DNA from: Bacillota bacterium
Lineage (GTDB): Bacteria > Armatimonadota > HRBIN16
NCBI GenBank assembly: GCA_023511455.1
Contig: JAIMBJ010000023.1
Location: 1 to 54,727 of the forward strand
DNA: 54,727 nucleotides
Reading direction: 5' to 3'
Shown one piece after another: positions 7,997 to 16,467 of the stretch; positions within the stretch are counted from its first letter, which is position 1; each line of letters starts with the position of its first letter. Position numbers and translations under genes: made by a program. The notes beneath the pieces are model-generated. The model saw nothing but the letters and a program-made list of their open reading frames with translations, was not told where the DNA came from and searched no databases.

Positions 7997-8962
7997 TTAT
8001 GGCGAGAGCGATATAGCCCCTCCCTGTTTCACCAGCTTCCCGCCAAGTGCCTGCGCAAACCCTCGCGCTTCTACCCAGACCTCCTGTCCATCATACAGCA
8101 CTGGCGTGGAGAGGGATATCTGTTGCTTACCTATCAGTAGCACTCGTGCAGCCACGGGGACAGTAACCCGCTTGCCCCGCCAGTCCGCCGTGAACACCCC
8201 TGTCCGACCCTGTTTGACAACGCCGCCATGTTGTCGCAGAGCGGAGCCAGCCGGGATGTATAGACCCGTCGAGGTTTTCCTTGCAGGCAGAGTAGCTCGC
8301 CCACTGTGAATACGGAGCACATTGGACCCCTCCCAGTTCATCAGCAGCATCTGGACACGAGAGAGCAAGAGACGCGCGACATACTCTGAGCGTTCCCGGT
8401 CCTCACGGCTGACAGGCAGAAAGACCGCTGTCTTCGCCTTAGGGTCAATGGGTTGGTATTGTATGGACACCCTGAGGGCAACGGAGCCACCATATACCAC
8501 AATGACCGACGTTCCCTGCCCAGGACCAGGCTTAGCCCCATCAGGCGGAGCGTATACCCAGCTCTTTAATCCGACGGGGAAGCCACTGTGAGTGCCTTCG
8601 GGCAAACCTGGAGTCCCTGGCAGAGCAAACTGCGTTTGTGCAAAAAAGACCGCTTGCCGGTAAGCCTGCTTCTCATCTGAAGGGACCACCATCTCTACGG
8701 TCATCTCCGCTGGAAAGTATCCCATTAGTCCTTGGCGCTGGAAACGCAGCGATTGGGTGAGGTAAGGCGCTCCGTGCGCCATAAACCCCGTTCCCACTGT
8801 CACTTTCTCAATGTAGGGGAGCTCGCCCTGCCGAATAGCAACCTGCTCTTTGAGCAGTCGGCGGAGTTCGTCACGGCTCATTTGCCCGACCAGTTGGCAA
8901 GCCAGCGCCAGCGTGACGACAGCAGCTGCTGTCAGGATGATGAACCACCTTCTTGTCCACAT
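7997..8962 (-). CDS. Exported or lipoprotein unknown with stalk-like C-terminal domain
   Basis: A 321-aa protein starting with a basic n-region and hydrophobic core ending LALACQ, so either a lipoprotein (Cys near residue 22) or a membrane-anchored protein. The central part is unrecognised. The C-terminus has two beta-rich segments, RATLPARKTSTGLYIPAG and PVLYDGQEVWVEARGFAQAL, resembling copper-amine-oxidase-like stalk modules. GGGAGG six bases before ATG 8962 supports the start. It follows the transglutaminase-like gene by 18 bases and shares its type of C-terminus with the gene ending at 6543, suggesting common surface localisation. Confidence 0.6.
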   Translation of the reverse strand: MWTRRWFIILTAAAVVTLALACQLVGQMSRDELRRLLKEQVAIRQGELPYIEKVTVGTGFMAHGAPYLTQSLRFQRQGLMGYFPAEMTVEMVVPSDEKQAYRQAVFFAQTQFALPGTPGLPEGTHSGFPVGLKSWVYAPPDGAKPGPGQGTSVIVVYGGSVALRVSIQYQPIDPKAKTAVFLPVSREDRERSEYVARLLLSRVQMLLMNWEGSNVLRIHSGRATLPARKTSTGLYIPAGSALRQHGGVVKQGRTGVFTADWRGKRVTVPVAARVLLIGKQQISLSTPVLYDGQEVWVEARGFAQALGGKLVKQGGAISLSP

Positions 8963-8980
8963 ATCAAACCTCCCGCGTTT

Positions 8981-9871
8981 TCACTCGGATGGGGTGAGGT
9001 CCTCAGCGCTCACTGCGCATTTTCCTATCCACACGACCACTGGTTCTGTGTCTGCCTGCCATGGTTCGTTAACCAACCCCAGAATCGCTCCGGGCATACG
9101 AGGTGTTTGCCAGTAGCCTTCCTGTATCCATCGGCAAGAGGGGTGGTCAGCGGCGGGGTTTCGGTAGCTACTGCCGAAGAGGTCGAGCTTCTGTGCCGCC
9201 GTAGGATCCCAAATACCTGCGCCAGTGTCGTCGGCACCAGATATTGAACAGACTTGATGCCAAGCCCAAGAATACCATCTGTAAGTGTAGTCTGGGTAAG
9301 GGGGTATAGGCTCGCGTGGGTCATCGCCTGGGGTTGGGTCGCTCCCGATGGGACAGAGCATGTTGGTATGGAAATGCGGATGTCCACGATTAGTGCAGTT
9401 CTCCCGCCCACACTGTGGAGATGGCGGCAGCAACGATGTAGTGGCAAGCTGTCTAGCAGAGAAGTCCATGCCCACCGCGCACAAAGCAAGCATGGTGAAA
9501 AAGGAAACATCTACACAGTTGCCTCTTGTCCACACTCCTGTCTCCCATCGGCTTATAACGGCTCTCAACATGTAGAAGCCATCTTCTCGCACCCAACGGG
9601 TCGCGGTGTCGTCAGGGTAGAAAAAGCCCAGTCTCTGGTAAAATACACCGAAGGTCACAGCCCTGGCTGCATCGTAAAGATTGTTCTGCTTTGCCGCCCA
9701 TCTGCAGCTATACCGCAACAAGCTCACCCACGCGGGGCTCATCGGCGCTTTGGGTGCGTCCAGCACCACGAACACCTCCGAAGGTGTGTTAACGGTGCTG
9801 TAGGGCATCACACCTACCGGCAGAGGCCATGAGCCTGTCCACACCAGCAGCAAGCCCTCACTCCACAACAT
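8981..9871 (-). CDS. Transglutaminase-like exported protein, possibly frameshifted near its start
   Basis: A 296-aa frame in which RGNCVDVSFFTMLALCAVGM (Cys119) is followed by WAWHQV (His205) and IWDPTA (Asp222). This order and spacing fit the Cys-His-Asp triad of transglutaminase/papain-like domains, where the Cys sits before a helix and the Asp follows Trp. The region between Cys and His is rich in Cys, His and Pro (CPIGSDPTPGDDPREPIP). ATG 9871 has no ribosome binding site, while AAGGAGG plus ATG at 9933 opens a signal-peptide-like MKRLVSVNLLIALAS in another frame. A frameshift between 9933 and 9871 would join them. Substrate unknown: protease, cross-linking or peptide-binding roles are all possible. 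Confidence 0.55.
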   Translation of the reverse strand: MLWSEGLLLVWTGSWPLPVGVMPYSTVNTPSEVFVVLDAPKAPMSPAWVSLLRYSCRWAAKQNNLYDAARAVTFGVFYQRLGFFYPDDTATRWVREDGFYMLRAVISRWETGVWTRGNCVDVSFFTMLALCAVGMDFSARQLATTSLLPPSPQCGRENCTNRGHPHFHTNMLCPIGSDPTPGDDPREPIPPYPDYTYRWYSWAWHQVCSISGADDTGAGIWDPTAAQKLDLFGSSYRNPAADHPSCRWIQEGYWQTPRMPGAILGLVNEPWQADTEPVVVWIGKCAVSAEDLTPSE

Positions 9872-10034
9872 GGCATACTCTGCAGGTTAGACGCCAGGGC
9901 TATCAGCAGGTTTACACTCACCAAGCGTTTCATCCTTTGCCCAAGCCTCCTTGCCGATACGTGGACTGCGACGTTACCCGCTTTTCTAAGTTCATCATAT
10001 CACATCGAAAAAAAAAGCAAGACCTGCTGTCATC

Positions 10035-10155
10035 TCTTGGTGTCCTTCGTGACTTGGTGGTTCATCATGCACAGAGCAAACCACGAAGACACAAAGGGGC
10101 ACGAAGAGGAAACCTTCGTCTTCTTGGTGTCCTTCGTGACCTGGTGGTTCATCAT
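10035..10155. repeat. 34-bp near-identical direct repeats around a CACGAAG-rich core
   Basis: Copies at 10035-10068 and 10122-10155 both begin TCTTGGTGTCCTTCGTGAC and differ at one base in 34. The DNA between them (10079-10106) holds ACGAAG phrases in the opposite sense. Such CTTCGTG/CACGAAG blocks are, to my recollection, a widespread intergenic repeat type. They occupy most of the gap between the divergent exported operon and the TolC operon (9934-10303); nothing else was recognised there. Confidence 0.65.
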
Positions 10156-10303
10156 AAATAAAGCAAGTGATATTTTCGCAGTCTAACTTGCGTAATAGTA
10201 CAGGGTGGCGCAGGGCAGGCAGGAACTTCGCAACCAGCCCCGTCCTTCTCACGTCAAATATATCGGCTCCGAAAAATTGAGGGGGAAAGGAACCGAACAG
10301 GTG

Positions 10304-11623
10304 ATGCTCAAACGAGGAGTGTGGTGTTGCGTTTTGTTGCTGGCGGCATCGGCGTGGGCGCAGGAGATTAGCCAGTTGCCCCAGCCGCTAACTCTGAAAG
10401 ATGCGATAAGAATAGCTCTGCAGAAACATCCGTCCGTTGCTATTGCGAAGAACCAGTTAGAGCAGGCAAAAGCAAGGCGAGTTCAGGCGGAGGCACGTTA
10501 TTTTCCCACCCTGAGCCCGTCGGTCAGCTATGTGAATCAGCAGACGCGAACCGCGCTGCCCGGCTTTGGCACGCGCATCGGCAAGATCGACGAAACGCGC
10601 TCCGACATCGCCCTGCGGCAGACGGTGTTCGATTCGGGACAGCGGGAAATCTCTGCCGCTCAGGCGCGTCGTTCGGTGGAGGCATCAGAGCAAGCGTATC
10701 GGGAGGCGGTGCAGCAAAAGGTACTCAGTGTCACCACTGCATACTACGAGTTGCTGCGCCGCATCGCGTTACTGCGGGTGGCAGAGGCAAGCGTACAGCG
10801 GGCCCAGCAGACAGTGGACGTGGTGCGGGCGCAGGTGGAGGTCGGCGTGGCGGCGCAGAAGGACGTGCTGCAGGCGGAAGCCGAGCTGGCAAATGCGCAG
10901 GTATCACTCATACAAGCACGCAATCAGGTACGATTAGCGGAGGCGAACCTGCGCAATGAGCTGGGCATCGGTCAGGAGGTGCCTGTGCAAGTGGCGGAAG
11001 TGGGCGAGCAGGAGGCAGCGCAGTTGCCGCCATTAGGCTCGTTGGAGGATTACCTGCAGCAGGCGTTCGCGCAGCGCCCAGACTACCAGCGTCAGCGCGT
11101 TAGCAGTGAAATCCAGCGGTTGAGCCTGCGTCTGGCACAGATTCAGGCGGGACTTCAGATACAGAGCGATTTCACCTACGGACGGCGTATCGAGCCCGAT
11201 CCGGGCGACACGCGCAGCTTCAGTGTCGTCGCGACCTATCCGCTGTTTGACGGGGGCGCGGCGCGCGCGGCGGTGCGGGAGTCACAGGCAAGCTATGATA
11301 GCGCGATGCAGCAGCTGGAGCAGACAAAGCTGATTGTGCGTCTGGACGTCGAACAGGCTTACCTGTCGCGAGCGGAGGCGCTGGAACGATTGAACGCCGC
11401 ACGCAAGGCGCTGGAGGCGGCACGGGTCAACTACGAAGCCGCGCTGGAGAGCCGCAAAGAGGGCGTCAGCAGCCTGATTGAAGTGATTAACGCGCAGGTG
11501 GCACTGGTAAATGCCGAGACCAACTACGTGCAAGCCATCTATGACCTGCTGGCAGCGGACGCGCGGCTGCAGCGGGCTATCGGTAAAGACTATGCGTTCT
11601 CGGAGGGAGGGGCACAGGGATGA
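10304..11623 (+). CDS. TolC-family outer-membrane efflux protein
   Basis: A 439-aa outer-membrane channel subunit. After a signal peptide (MLKRGVWCCVLLLAASAWAQ) come two repeated OEP halves: LTLKDAIRIALQKHPSVAIA at the first, then long Ala/Gln/Glu-rich helices with AEAELANAQVSLIQARNQVR, and in the second half PLFDGGAARAAVRES. ATG 10304 or the adjacent GTG 10301 could be the start; AAAGGA lies at 10286-10291. It is the first gene of an operon with an adaptor (overlapping by ATGA) and an FtsX-type permease, giving a tripartite envelope-spanning export set. Confidence 0.9.
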   Translation: MLKRGVWCCVLLLAASAWAQEISQLPQPLTLKDAIRIALQKHPSVAIAKNQLEQAKARRVQAEARYFPTLSPSVSYVNQQTRTALPGFGTRIGKIDETRSDIALRQTVFDSGQREISAAQARRSVEASEQAYREAVQQKVLSVTTAYYELLRRIALLRVAEASVQRAQQTVDVVRAQVEVGVAAQKDVLQAEAELANAQVSLIQARNQVRLAEANLRNELGIGQEVPVQVAEVGEQEAAQLPPLGSLEDYLQQAFAQRPDYQRQRVSSEIQRLSLRLAQIQAGLQIQSDFTYGRRIEPDPGDTRSFSVVATYPLFDGGAARAAVRESQASYDSAMQQLEQTKLIVRLDVEQAYLSRAEALERLNAARKALEAARVNYEAALESRKEGVSSLIEVINAQVALVNAETNYVQAIYDLLAADARLQRAIGKDYAFSEGGAQG

Positions 11624-13296
11624 AACGAGCGATTATCATCGCCGTGATACTGATTATCATCGTGGCTGGTGGTTCCATCGCGTGGAGCAGATTGCGCAAT
11701 AACAACCAGCCCAAGCCCGAATACCGTACGGCGAAGGTTGAGCGCGGCACAGTCACCAAGTCGGTAACCGCTGAGGGTACGCTACAGCCGCTAACGGTGG
11801 TGGACGTGAAGTCCAAGGCAGGTGGCATGGTGACTCAGCTGGCGGTGGACGTCGGCTCGGAGGTGAAAGCCGGGCAGCTGATTGCTCGCATTGACCCCAC
11901 CGACACCATGACTGTATTCGAGCAGGCGCAAGCAGACCTGCAGGCAGCGGAGGCGCGTGAATTGCAGTCGCGCCTGAACCTGCAGCTGCAAAGCGTGCAG
12001 AGCGAGGTAGCCGTGCTACAGGCGCGGGCGAACCTCGAAGCGGCGAAGGCGCGTCTGGAACAGGCACGCCGCCAGCTGGCGATGCAACCCAAATTAAGCC
12101 AGGCAGCCATCCAGCAGGCGGAGGCGAGCTACGAGACTGCGCAAGAGAACCTGCGCCAGCTGAAGGAGGTTACCATCCCGCAGACGCGCACCGAGGTGCA
12201 GGCGCAATACGACCAGGCAAAGGCGAACTACGAGAACGCCGAGAAGAATCTGGCACGTCAAGAGGAGCTGCTTCGAAAGGGCTTCGTGTCGCAGCAGGCG
12301 GTGGATACCGCCCGCACACAACGCGATGTGGCGAAGGCGCAGTTCGACACGGCGCAGAAACGGTTGTCCATGCTGGAGCGCGACCTGCAAACCACCCTGC
12401 GCAACGCCGAACGGCGTCTGGAAGAAGCGCGAGCCGCGCTGGAGTCGGCGCGCACCAACGCCGAGCAGGTCGCACTTCGCGAAGCGGATGTGATGCAGGC
12501 AGAGGCGGCGGTTCGACAGGCGGAAGCCGCCCTCAAGCAGGCGGAGGCAAACGCCCTGCAGAACCGTATCCGCGAGGCAGACATCCGTTCCGCGCAGGCG
12601 CAAAAGGTGCGCAGCAAAGCCAGCCTGCAGAACGCGCAGGAGCAGTTGCGCAGCACCACCATCGTCGCCCCTCGTGATGGCATCGTGATTAAGAAGTTCG
12701 TGGAAGAGGGAACTATCGTCCCGCCCGGAACCAACGTCTTCTCGCAGGGAACCAGCATCGTGCAGATTGCCGACGTGAGCCGCATGTTCGTGGACGTGCA
12801 GGTCGACGAAACCGACATCGCCTTCATCCAGACGGGGCAGAAGGTGGATGTCACCTTAGATGCCTACCCCAGCGAAATCTTTGAAGGCACGGTAACCCGC
12901 ATCGACCCGCAGGCAGTGGTCGAGCAGAACGTGACGGTGGTCTACGTGCGGGTGGAGATCGAGAACCCCGATGCCCGCCTCAAGCCCGGCATGAACGCCA
13001 CCTGCGAGTTCGTGGTCGACCGCAAAGAGGATGTGCTGATGGTGCCTTCGGAGGCAGTCAAGGAGCAGGACGGCAAATACTACGTGCAGGTGATGGAAGG
13101 CGGTAAGCCCGTGCGCCGCGACGTGGAAATCGGTCTGGAAGGCAACGACACCATCGAAATCGTCAGCGGATTGCAGGAGGGCGTGGAGGTGGTCACGCAG
13201 ATTATCCAGCCGCAAACGCAGGCGCAAGGCAGCGGAGGTCCGCCTCGGGGAATGGGCTTCCCCATGTTCGGCGGTCCGCCGATGCGCATGAGATAG
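11620..13296 (+). CDS. HlyD/MacA-type periplasmic adaptor protein
   Basis: A 558-aa membrane-fusion protein. An N-terminal membrane anchor (IIIAVILIIIVAGGSIAW) is followed by a lipoyl half-motif (VVDVKSKAGGMVTQLAVDVG), a very long Ala/Gln-rich coiled-coil hairpin (about residues 100-340), the second lipoyl half (STTIVAPRDGIVIKKFVEEG) and beta-barrel/membrane-proximal domains. It links the permease to TolC. ATG 11620 overlaps the tolC-like stop. The C-terminal tail (about 20 residues) is Gly/Pro/Met-rich and ends PPMRMR, which recalls the composition of the secreted protein two genes downstream. Confidence 0.92.
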   Translation: MKRAIIIAVILIIIVAGGSIAWSRLRNNNQPKPEYRTAKVERGTVTKSVTAEGTLQPLTVVDVKSKAGGMVTQLAVDVGSEVKAGQLIARIDPTDTMTVFEQAQADLQAAEARELQSRLNLQLQSVQSEVAVLQARANLEAAKARLEQARRQLAMQPKLSQAAIQQAEASYETAQENLRQLKEVTIPQTRTEVQAQYDQAKANYENAEKNLARQEELLRKGFVSQQAVDTARTQRDVAKAQFDTAQKRLSMLERDLQTTLRNAERRLEEARAALESARTNAEQVALREADVMQAEAAVRQAEAALKQAEANALQNRIREADIRSAQAQKVRSKASLQNAQEQLRSTTIVAPRDGIVIKKFVEEGTIVPPGTNVFSQGTSIVQIADVSRMFVDVQVDETDIAFIQTGQKVDVTLDAYPSEIFEGTVTRIDPQAVVEQNVTVVYVRVEIENPDARLKPGMNATCEFVVDRKEDVLMVPSEAVKEQDGKYYVQVMEGGKPVRRDVEIGLEGNDTIEIVSGLQEGVEVVTQIIQPQTQAQGSGGPPRGMGFPMFGGPPMRMR

Positions 13297-13312
13297 TGCG
13301 GGAGGTGAACGC

Positions 13313-14527
13313 ATGAACTTCGTGGAGAACTTCCAGATAGCCCTGCGTAGCCTGCTGGCGAACAAGCTGCGCTCGTCGCTGACCATGCTCGGCATCATCA
13401 TCGGTGTGGGAGCGGTCATCGCCATGATTTCGGTGGCGCAGGGCGCACGCGAGCAGACCATGCAGCGCATCCAGCAGCTGGGCACGAACGTGCTGGTGGT
13501 GTTCCCCGGTCAGCAGCGCATGGGGGCAGCGTTTGGGGGCTTCGGCTCGATGCAAATCCTGAAGCCGGAGGACGTGGACGCCATCCGGCGCAGTTGCCCC
13601 TCGGTGCGCGCGGCGTCGCCGGAGGTGCGTCGCAACGCGCAGGTGAAGTACAAGAACCGCAACACCAACACCAATGTCAGCGGCGTGTCGCCTGAGTATT
13701 CCGAAATCCGCAACTACCCCGTGCAGCAGGGGCGTTTCATCACCCAGCGCGAGGTGGATAGCATGGCGCGGGTGTGCGTCATCGGGCAAACGGTGTACGA
13801 GAACCTGTTTAACGGCTCCTCGTGCATCGGTAAGACCATCCGCATCCGCGGCGTCAGCTTCAAGGTGGTGGGCTTGCTCGCGCCCAAAGGGGCGCAGGGC
13901 TTTGGCAACCCCGATGACATCATCTTCGTGCCCTATACCACCGCCATGCGTCGTCTGTTTGGGATGGATTTTATCAACAGTATCAGTGTGCAGGCGGTGA
14001 GTGAGGAGCGCATGAACGCCGCGTATCAGGAGGTAGAGAACATCATGCGCCGCCGCCAACGCCTGAACCCCGGTCAGGAGAACAACTTCCGCATCATGAA
14101 TCAGGCGGAGTTCGTGCAGACGGCAGAGGATGTGTCGCGCACGTTCACGCTGCTGCTGGCGGGCATCGCAAGCGTGTCGCTGCTGGTGGGCGGTATCGGC
14201 ATTATGAACATCATGCTGGTGTCGGTTACCGAGCGCACGCGCGAAATCGGCATCCGCAAGGCGGTCGGCGCAAAACGGCGAGACATCCTTCTGCAGTTCC
14301 TGATTGAGGCGATGACGCTGAGCCTCGTTGGAGGATTGATCGGTGTTGCCGCCGGACTGGGGGCGTCGTACGTGCTGGCAAGCGCGTCTGGCTGGCAGGT
14401 GCACATCACGATGCAACCTATCCTGCTGGCGTTCGGCTTTTCGGCAGCAGTGGGCATCTTCTTCGGCATCTATCCGGCGCAAAAGGCGTCGGCTCTCAAT
14501 CCGATAGAAGCATTGCGCTACGAGTAA
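13313..14527 (+). CDS. MacB/FtsX-type ABC transporter permease without an ATPase domain
   Basis: A 404-aa permease: MacB periplasmic-core domain (residues about 20-245) after the first membrane segment (LGIIIGVGAVIAMISVAQGA), then FtsX domain with three membrane segments and the conserved TERTREIGIRKAVGAKRRDI loop that contacts the ATPase. Full-length MacB proteins carry an N-terminal ATPase of about 230 residues which is absent here, and no separate ATP-binding gene occurs in the operon. The start has GGGAGGTGA upstream. It must rely on an ATPase encoded elsewhere or be regulated differently from a classical MacB. Confidence 0.9.
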   Translation: MNFVENFQIALRSLLANKLRSSLTMLGIIIGVGAVIAMISVAQGAREQTMQRIQQLGTNVLVVFPGQQRMGAAFGGFGSMQILKPEDVDAIRRSCPSVRAASPEVRRNAQVKYKNRNTNTNVSGVSPEYSEIRNYPVQQGRFITQREVDSMARVCVIGQTVYENLFNGSSCIGKTIRIRGVSFKVVGLLAPKGAQGFGNPDDIIFVPYTTAMRRLFGMDFINSISVQAVSEERMNAAYQEVENIMRRRQRLNPGQENNFRIMNQAEFVQTAEDVSRTFTLLLAGIASVSLLVGGIGIMNIMLVSVTERTREIGIRKAVGAKRRDILLQFLIEAMTLSLVGGLIGVAAGLGASYVLASASGWQVHITMQPILLAFGFSAAVGIFFGIYPAQKASALNPIEALRYE

Positions 14528-14552
14528 CCAAGAAACCTGAGGGAGGAACGTG

Positions 14553-15218
14553 ATGATGAAACGATTAGCTCTGTGCACCGGCGTGTTGCTGCTGCTTATC
14601 ACCGCAGTGGCAGCTGTCGCTCAACCGCCACCGGGCGCGGGGGGCTTCCAGATGACCCCGGAAATGCAGAGGCAGATAGAGGCATGGCGCAAGTGGCGTG
14701 AGGCGCACAAATACACCTTCCAGCTCACCAGCACGTTGCGTGCGCTCACAGAGATCGACAAGGACCCGAAGACGAAGCTGACGCCTGCACAGGCAAAGAA
14801 GATTCTGGCGGTATTGCAACCCTACCGCAACAAGCCAAAAATGACGCAGGACGATGCCAAGAACGCGCTGAAGGGCATCAAGGCGGCGCTGAACGTGAAC
14901 CAGCTGAACGCTATCGCGCGCATTGAAGCGGAGAGGCGCAACCGTCGCGGCGGACCCGGCGGCGGTGGCATGGGAATGCGACCGGGCGGACCCGGTGGTG
15001 CACCTGGCGGGGCACCTGGTGCTCGTCCGGGCGGTGCTGCCGGTGCGGGCGGCAGACCCGGCGGCGGACCTGGGGGAAACTTCCGGATGCCCGACCCGTC
15101 TCAAATGAAGGATTTCAACCCCTTCAAGCCGGATACCAGCACCCCCTTTGGTCAGCGAAGCGCTGAGATGTGGAATCAGTTTTTCAACGGGTTGCAGCAG
15201 CGGGCTGGTGGCAAGTAG
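14553..15218 (+). CDS. Secreted Gly/Pro/Met-rich protein with LTxxQ-like motif
   Basis: About 221 aa with a signal peptide (KRLALCTGVLLLLITAVAAVAQ). The folded part (30-125) is helical, with LTPAQAKKILAVLQP resembling the LTxxQ motif of Spy/CpxP/ZraP-type periplasmic proteins, and a second helix KALNVNQLNAIARIEAERR in similar register. Residues 130-175 are a low-complexity run of Gly, Pro, Ala and Arg with Met (GGGGMGMRPG). GGGAGGA (14541-14547) fits ATG 14553 or 14556. As the last gene of the TolC/adaptor/permease operon it may be a periplasmic partner, chaperone or metal-binding component; that role is an inference. Confidence 0.6.
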   Translation: MMKRLALCTGVLLLLITAVAAVAQPPPGAGGFQMTPEMQRQIEAWRKWREAHKYTFQLTSTLRALTEIDKDPKTKLTPAQAKKILAVLQPYRNKPKMTQDDAKNALKGIKAALNVNQLNAIARIEAERRNRRGGPGGGGMGMRPGGPGGAPGGAPGARPGGAAGAGGRPGGGPGGNFRMPDPSQMKDFNPFKPDTSTPFGQRSAEMWNQFFNGLQQRAGGK

Positions 15219-15263
15219 TTGTGAGGCAGGGTGGGTCGTCTCCCACCCCTGCTGTTCCCCGTG

Positions 15264-15331
15264 CTGGAGGGCGAAGCTCCTGCCGAGCCAATTTGCCACG
15301 TTCTCGGCTCACCCGGAGGTTCGCCCTCCAG
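15264..15331. repeat. Long imperfect inverted repeat CTGGAGGGCGAA...
   Basis: The left arm (15264-15289) and right arm (15304-15331) form a hairpin in which the CTGGAGGGCGAA part pairs fully and the inner part partially, around a loop rich in AT. It fills most of the 139-base gap between convergent genes ending at 15218 and 15358. No T-run follows, so it looks like an interspersed repeat; it could still act as a transcript-end structure. Confidence 0.55.
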
Positions 15332-15357
15332 TTTGTCCATGAAGTGTGGAACGGCGG

Positions 15358-16449
15358 CTAACGTACCTCAGGTGCCAGACCCGCCGCCGGGTTGTAGTAG
15401 GCGTTCTGGAAGAAGGCGGGGATGTCTTTCGCGGGAGTACCTTCAGGCTGCGGCGGCATCTGCTTGCGCGGGATGTCGGCGGCGAACCCCAGCACCAGCA
15501 CCTTCTCTCCCGCATGGCTGCTTACCGGTACCATGCAGCGTATCCGGACGGTCTGGACATCGGGTTGTATGGCAAAAGCGGCGGCGGCTGCCAGCCAGGC
15601 AGTGCGGTAAAGGGTGTCTTTGCCTGCGTCTGAATCGTAACCGAAGGTGACGAGCAGGTGATTCGCCAGCGGGTCATATGCCGTTGCCAGCACAGAGGGC
15701 TTTATCTCGTGCTGGAGCAGCCACTCTTTCACTTTCTCTGCCAGCAGGTCATCCTCCGTGCGCGGATGAGAGTCTGTTTTGACCGTTGTAGCGGGCTGTT
15801 GAGGAGTTGCAGCGGGAGTAACTGGAGAGTTATCGGCGTTGGGTTCAGGTGCAGGCAGGGTAGTTGCGCCGGATGCTTCCATCGGCAGACGAGTGGTGGT
15901 GATGCTGACCGGGGCAGGAGCCGAACGTCCTGCTATCCGGCTCTGGAACGCCCATGTGATGCCGATGGCGATAAGCACTGCCGCTCCCAGTACCGATGCG
16001 CTGAAGATGCGCAACGTTCGCGCTTGCCTTTGCAGGTGTTCTACCTCCTGCGACTGGCTCTGCGCCTTCTGGCGCAGCTCCAGCTCCTGCTGCACCTGTT
16101 CCAGACGGCGGCGGTCTACCACGCTGTCGGGAGCAAGGTCTAAAGCGAGTTTATACCACTGTGCCGCCTCTTCCAGGTTCCCTTGGTCCCGGTAGATATC
16201 GCCCATCAGTGCGTGGGCGTGCACGTTGCTGGGGAACTGGCGCAGCACATCGGCACACACGCGCATCGCCTCTTCCCACTGCCCACGCATTCGCAACAGG
16301 TTGGCGTGCGCCAGACGCGGGTTGACCAGGCGTTCCTCTTCGGCAATCAGCAGCGGGTCATCCGTGCCGGAGGTGACCGGAAGACCGCACTCCGGGCAAT
16401 GCGTCGCATTCTGGCTCAGTGGTGCCAGGCAATGGTCACAGAACTTCAT
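15358..16449 (-). CDS. Zinc-ribbon, TPR and single-transmembrane protein of unknown function
   Basis: A 363-aa protein. The first 25 residues form a zinc ribbon (CDHCLAPLSQNATHCPECG), followed by two or three TPR helices (ANLLRMRGQWEEAMRVCADV, DIYRDQGNLEEAAQWYKLAL), a coiled stretch, one membrane segment (FSASVLGAAVLIAIGITWAF, about 150-170), a Pro/Thr-rich linker and an external C-terminal domain. The C-terminal domain, with IKPSVLATAYDPLANHLLV, is unrecognised. ATG 16449 is preferred over GTG 16458 because AGAGG then sits at a workable distance. It follows the dUTPase gene closely, probably as one transcript. Confidence 0.6.
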   Translation of the reverse strand: MKFCDHCLAPLSQNATHCPECGLPVTSGTDDPLLIAEEERLVNPRLAHANLLRMRGQWEEAMRVCADVLRQFPSNVHAHALMGDIYRDQGNLEEAAQWYKLALDLAPDSVVDRRRLEQVQQELELRQKAQSQSQEVEHLQRQARTLRIFSASVLGAAVLIAIGITWAFQSRIAGRSAPAPVSITTTRLPMEASGATTLPAPEPNADNSPVTPAATPQQPATTVKTDSHPRTEDDLLAEKVKEWLLQHEIKPSVLATAYDPLANHLLVTFGYDSDAGKDTLYRTAWLAAAAAFAIQPDVQTVRIRCMVPVSSHAGEKVLVLGFAADIPRKQMPPQPEGTPAKDIPAFFQNAYYNPAAGLAPEVR

Positions 16450-16467
16450 GTTGGACACACCTCTTTG

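Noticed and set aside
13202-14602. Minus-strand open frame of 466 aa
   Set aside because: Antisense to the FtsX-type permease; His/Arg/Asp-rich shadow composition.
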